Assembly: GCA_946885335.1 (NCBI GenBank)
Contig: CAMPGG010000015.1
Location: 1-24,149, forward strand
Length of the DNA: 24,149 bases
Direction of reading: 5' to 3'
Origin: an uncultured Chitinophagaceae bacterium
Lineage (GTDB): Bacteria > Bacteroidota > Bacteroidia > Chitinophagales > Chitinophagaceae
Shown: positions 22,498 through 24,149 of the stretch, one piece after another
Layout of the letters: each line of letters opens with the position of its first letter
Numbering within the stretch: position 1 is the first letter of the stretch
Made by a program: the position numbers and the translations under genes
Notes under the pieces: generated by a model
What the model saw: only the letters and a program-made list of their open reading frames with translations
What the model was told of the DNA's origin: nothing
The model's database searches: none

Positions 22498-24149
22498 TTA
22501 ATAATCAAGTTCTAACCGCAGCCGGTCCTTTAATTCTTTTACCAAAGGATACTGGGTTGCCATTTTTGCAAATTGTGCGGAAGAACTAAGCGGTGCTTCA
22601 GGCAGTGGTTCTTCCGGCCTTGTATCATCAATTTCAATGGTAAACTGGATTGATGTATTTTTTAATTCCTGTTGCAGAAAGCTGCAAGCTTTATTTCTTT
22701 CTTTTTCAATAAACTTTTGTTCCAGGTTATTGGCTGTAAAAACGGTAAAACTGTTTTCATCTTTTAATACCAGCCGGGCTAGTTCAAAGCTTTTATATGC
22801 CGGATTTTTTTCCTCCTGCAACATGCAGCTAATGGATTTCCAGGCCATTTCCAATTGAGGTAACTGTATGGGTTCATTTAATTTTTGCCCGAAGCTTTTA
22901 CCATTGTTTTTGACCTGTGCCCTGATCTTTGCCAATGCACCTAACGTGGTTTTGGAAGCCGGCTTTGGCTCATTTTCCTGCAACTGGTTTACGGAGGGGG
23001 TTGTATTTACCGGCTGATAATTTACCGGTTTGGGTTTTTCAACAGGTGTTTCAATGGTCAGTCTTGCCTCCGGAATGGGAGTTGTTTTTTTTACCGTGCT
23101 ATCAACAGTTTTTGATTTTATTTCAATGGGAGTAAGATTTCTGAAAGCTACGGGTCGTGTTTCATCAACCCGTTTTTTTTTAATGGTATGATCCCCTTCA
23201 CTGCTCAGTGAAATAGCTTGTTGCAGGTAACTCAAACGGATCAGCGCCATTTCCAGGTGTAATCTTTTATTGCGGGCGGCTTTATAGTGCAATTCCGTTT
23301 CGTTCAAAATATTCAACGCACTGACTAAAAATGCCGGTGAAATTTTCTTTGCAGTTTCCCGGTACTTTTCTTTAAAACTTTCTACAACATCTAATAACAC
23401 AGAAGCTTTTTGATCCTGGCAAACCAACAGGTTGCGAATAAATTCCATGAATCCATCTAAAACCAAATCACCCTCAAATCCTTTTTTATAAATTTCATTA
23501 TACAGCAACAACGCCCCGGAAAGATCCTGTTGCGTCATGCAATCCATCAATTTAAAATAATAATCTTCATCCAGGATATTGAGGTGTTCTAACGTATTGG
23601 TATAGGTTAATTCGCCATTGGTAAAACTTGATATTTTGTCAAGAATACTAAGCGCATCGCGCAGGCAACCTTCACTTTTTTGGGCTATCAATTGCAGGGA
23701 AGTTTTGTCAGCCTTCATTTCTTCCTGCCTGCATATATCTGCCAGGTGCTCCACAGTATCATTCAACGTGATTCTTTTAAAATCAAATACCTGGCAACGA
23801 CTTAATATCGTTGGCAGAATTTTATGTTTCTCTGTAGTAGCTAAAATAAATATGGCGTAGGGAGGGGGCTCTTCCAGCGTTTTTAAAAATGCATTAAAAG
23901 CCGATGCACTCAGCATATGCACCTCGTCCACAATATATACTTTGTATTTTCCTGCCTGGGGAGCAAACCTTACCTGGTCAACCAGGTGCCTGATATCATC
24001 AACTGAATTGTTGCTGGCTGCATCCAGTTCATGGATGTTCAATGAAGTGCCTTCATTAAACGAGACGCAGGAATGACATTCATTACAAGCCTCCCCATCG
24101 GGCCGGCGATTTTGACAATTAATTGTTTTGGCAAGAATTCGTGCACAGG
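22498..24149 (-). CDS. dnaX: DNA polymerase III subunit gamma/tau, 5' end beyond the window
   Basis: The clamp-loader ATPase subunit of the replicative polymerase. The frame is open to the right edge (549 codons seen), so the N-terminus with the Walker A P-loop is missing from the window. Visible first is the zinc module, four Cys in the pattern C-x9-C-x2-C-x2-C (in INCQNRRPDG and EACNECHSCV), then NIHELDAASNNSVDDIRHL, Walker B KVYIVDEVHML, the block FLKTLEEPP, sensor ATTEKHKILPTI and the SRC arginine-finger motif in LSRCQVFDFKRI. Domain III (about 200-330 residues further on) and a linker rich in Pro, Thr and Lys precede a C-terminal tau-like domain (from LEMAWKSISCML to LRLELDY) of the Bacteroidota type. 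An apparent start at the TTG at 24042 is internal to the zinc-module region and not genuine. pdhC follows after 108 bases. Confidence 0.95.
   Translation of the reverse strand, partial: CARILAKTINCQNRRPDGEACNECHSCVSFNEGTSLNIHELDAASNNSVDDIRHLVDQVRFAPQAGKYKVYIVDEVHMLSASAFNAFLKTLEEPPPYAIFILATTEKHKILPTILSRCQVFDFKRITLNDTVEHLADICRQEEMKADKTSLQLIAQKSEGCLRDALSILDKISSFTNGELTYTNTLEHLNILDEDYYFKLMDCMTQQDLSGALLLYNEIYKKGFEGDLVLDGFMEFIRNLLVCQDQKASVLLDVVESFKEKYRETAKKISPAFLVSALNILNETELHYKAARNKRLHLEMALIRLSYLQQAISLSSEGDHTIKKKRVDETRPVAFRNLTPIEIKSKTVDSTVKKTTPIPEARLTIETPVEKPKPVNYQPVNTTPSVNQLQENEPKPASKTTLGALAKIRAQVKNNGKSFGQKLNEPIQLPQLEMAWKSISCMLQEEKNPAYKSFELARLVLKDENSFTVFTANNLEQKFIEKERNKACSFLQQELKNTSIQFTIEIDDTRPEEPLPEAPLSSSAQFAKMATQYPLVKELKDRLRLELDY

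Noticed and set aside
24040..24042. TTG as the start of dnaX
   Set aside because: The frame continues upstream to the edge and encodes the zinc-binding cysteines of the gamma/tau subunit, so the TTG is internal.

Overview
The window looks like chromosomal DNA of a Bacteroidota bacterium, probably of the Chitinophagaceae/Chitinophagales branch. The evidence is AT-rich coding sequence, scarce Shine-Dalgarno sites, a PorT-family type IX secretion (T9SS) protein, a secreted protease with a T9SS C-terminal sorting domain, a Bacteroidota-type dihydroorotase and the ubiE-porT pairing. Family or genus is an inference from protein flavour only. I see no rRNA, tRNA, CRISPR array, insertion sequence, prophage or recognisable defence system. 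No stretch over 300 bases lacks a gene; the longest gap is about 250 bases (20478-20730).

Layout. (1) 1-8645, minus strand: in transcription order dihydroorotase, MutS-like ATPase, M1 aminopeptidase, YifB/ComM-type AAA ATPase, GT25 glycosyltransferase, then an MsbA-like ABC exporter cut by the left edge. Gaps between the first four genes are 24-38 bases, so they probably form an operon. (2) 8701-10727, plus: an outer-membrane beta-barrel (Wzi/RemB-like) and a 107-residue HExxH protein. (3) 10724-12180, minus: ubiE then porT, overlapping. (4) 12283-13172, plus: engB and a 69-residue secreted peptide. (5) 13185-15856, minus: a 152-residue secreted protein, a T9SS-exported metzincin protease, and a YkuK-type RNase H-fold protein. 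(6) 16046-18084, minus: GbsR-type regulator, TIGR01777 epimerase, CoA-binding protein. (7) 18179-19003, plus: a lipoprotein glycerophosphodiesterase. (8) 19064-24149, minus: dnaX (5' end off the right edge), the E2 subunit of pyruvate dehydrogenase, an RhlE-type RNA helicase, and a 53-residue lipoprotein.

Most genes are housekeeping: pyrimidine and menaquinone synthesis, ribosome assembly, replication, pyruvate oxidation. A cell-surface theme (PorT, T9SS cargo protease, beta-barrel, GT25, small lipoproteins) runs through the rest. The points most worth a second look are regulatory or architectural: two matching TTTCA-N8-TGAAA pseudopalindromes flanking the GbsR-type regulator and its downstream gene; two terminator-like hairpins that run into or overlap the start codon of the next gene (before the YkuK-type gene and at the 53-residue lipoprotein); and a metzincin without a visible prodomain encoded just downstream of a small secreted protein of unknown function.
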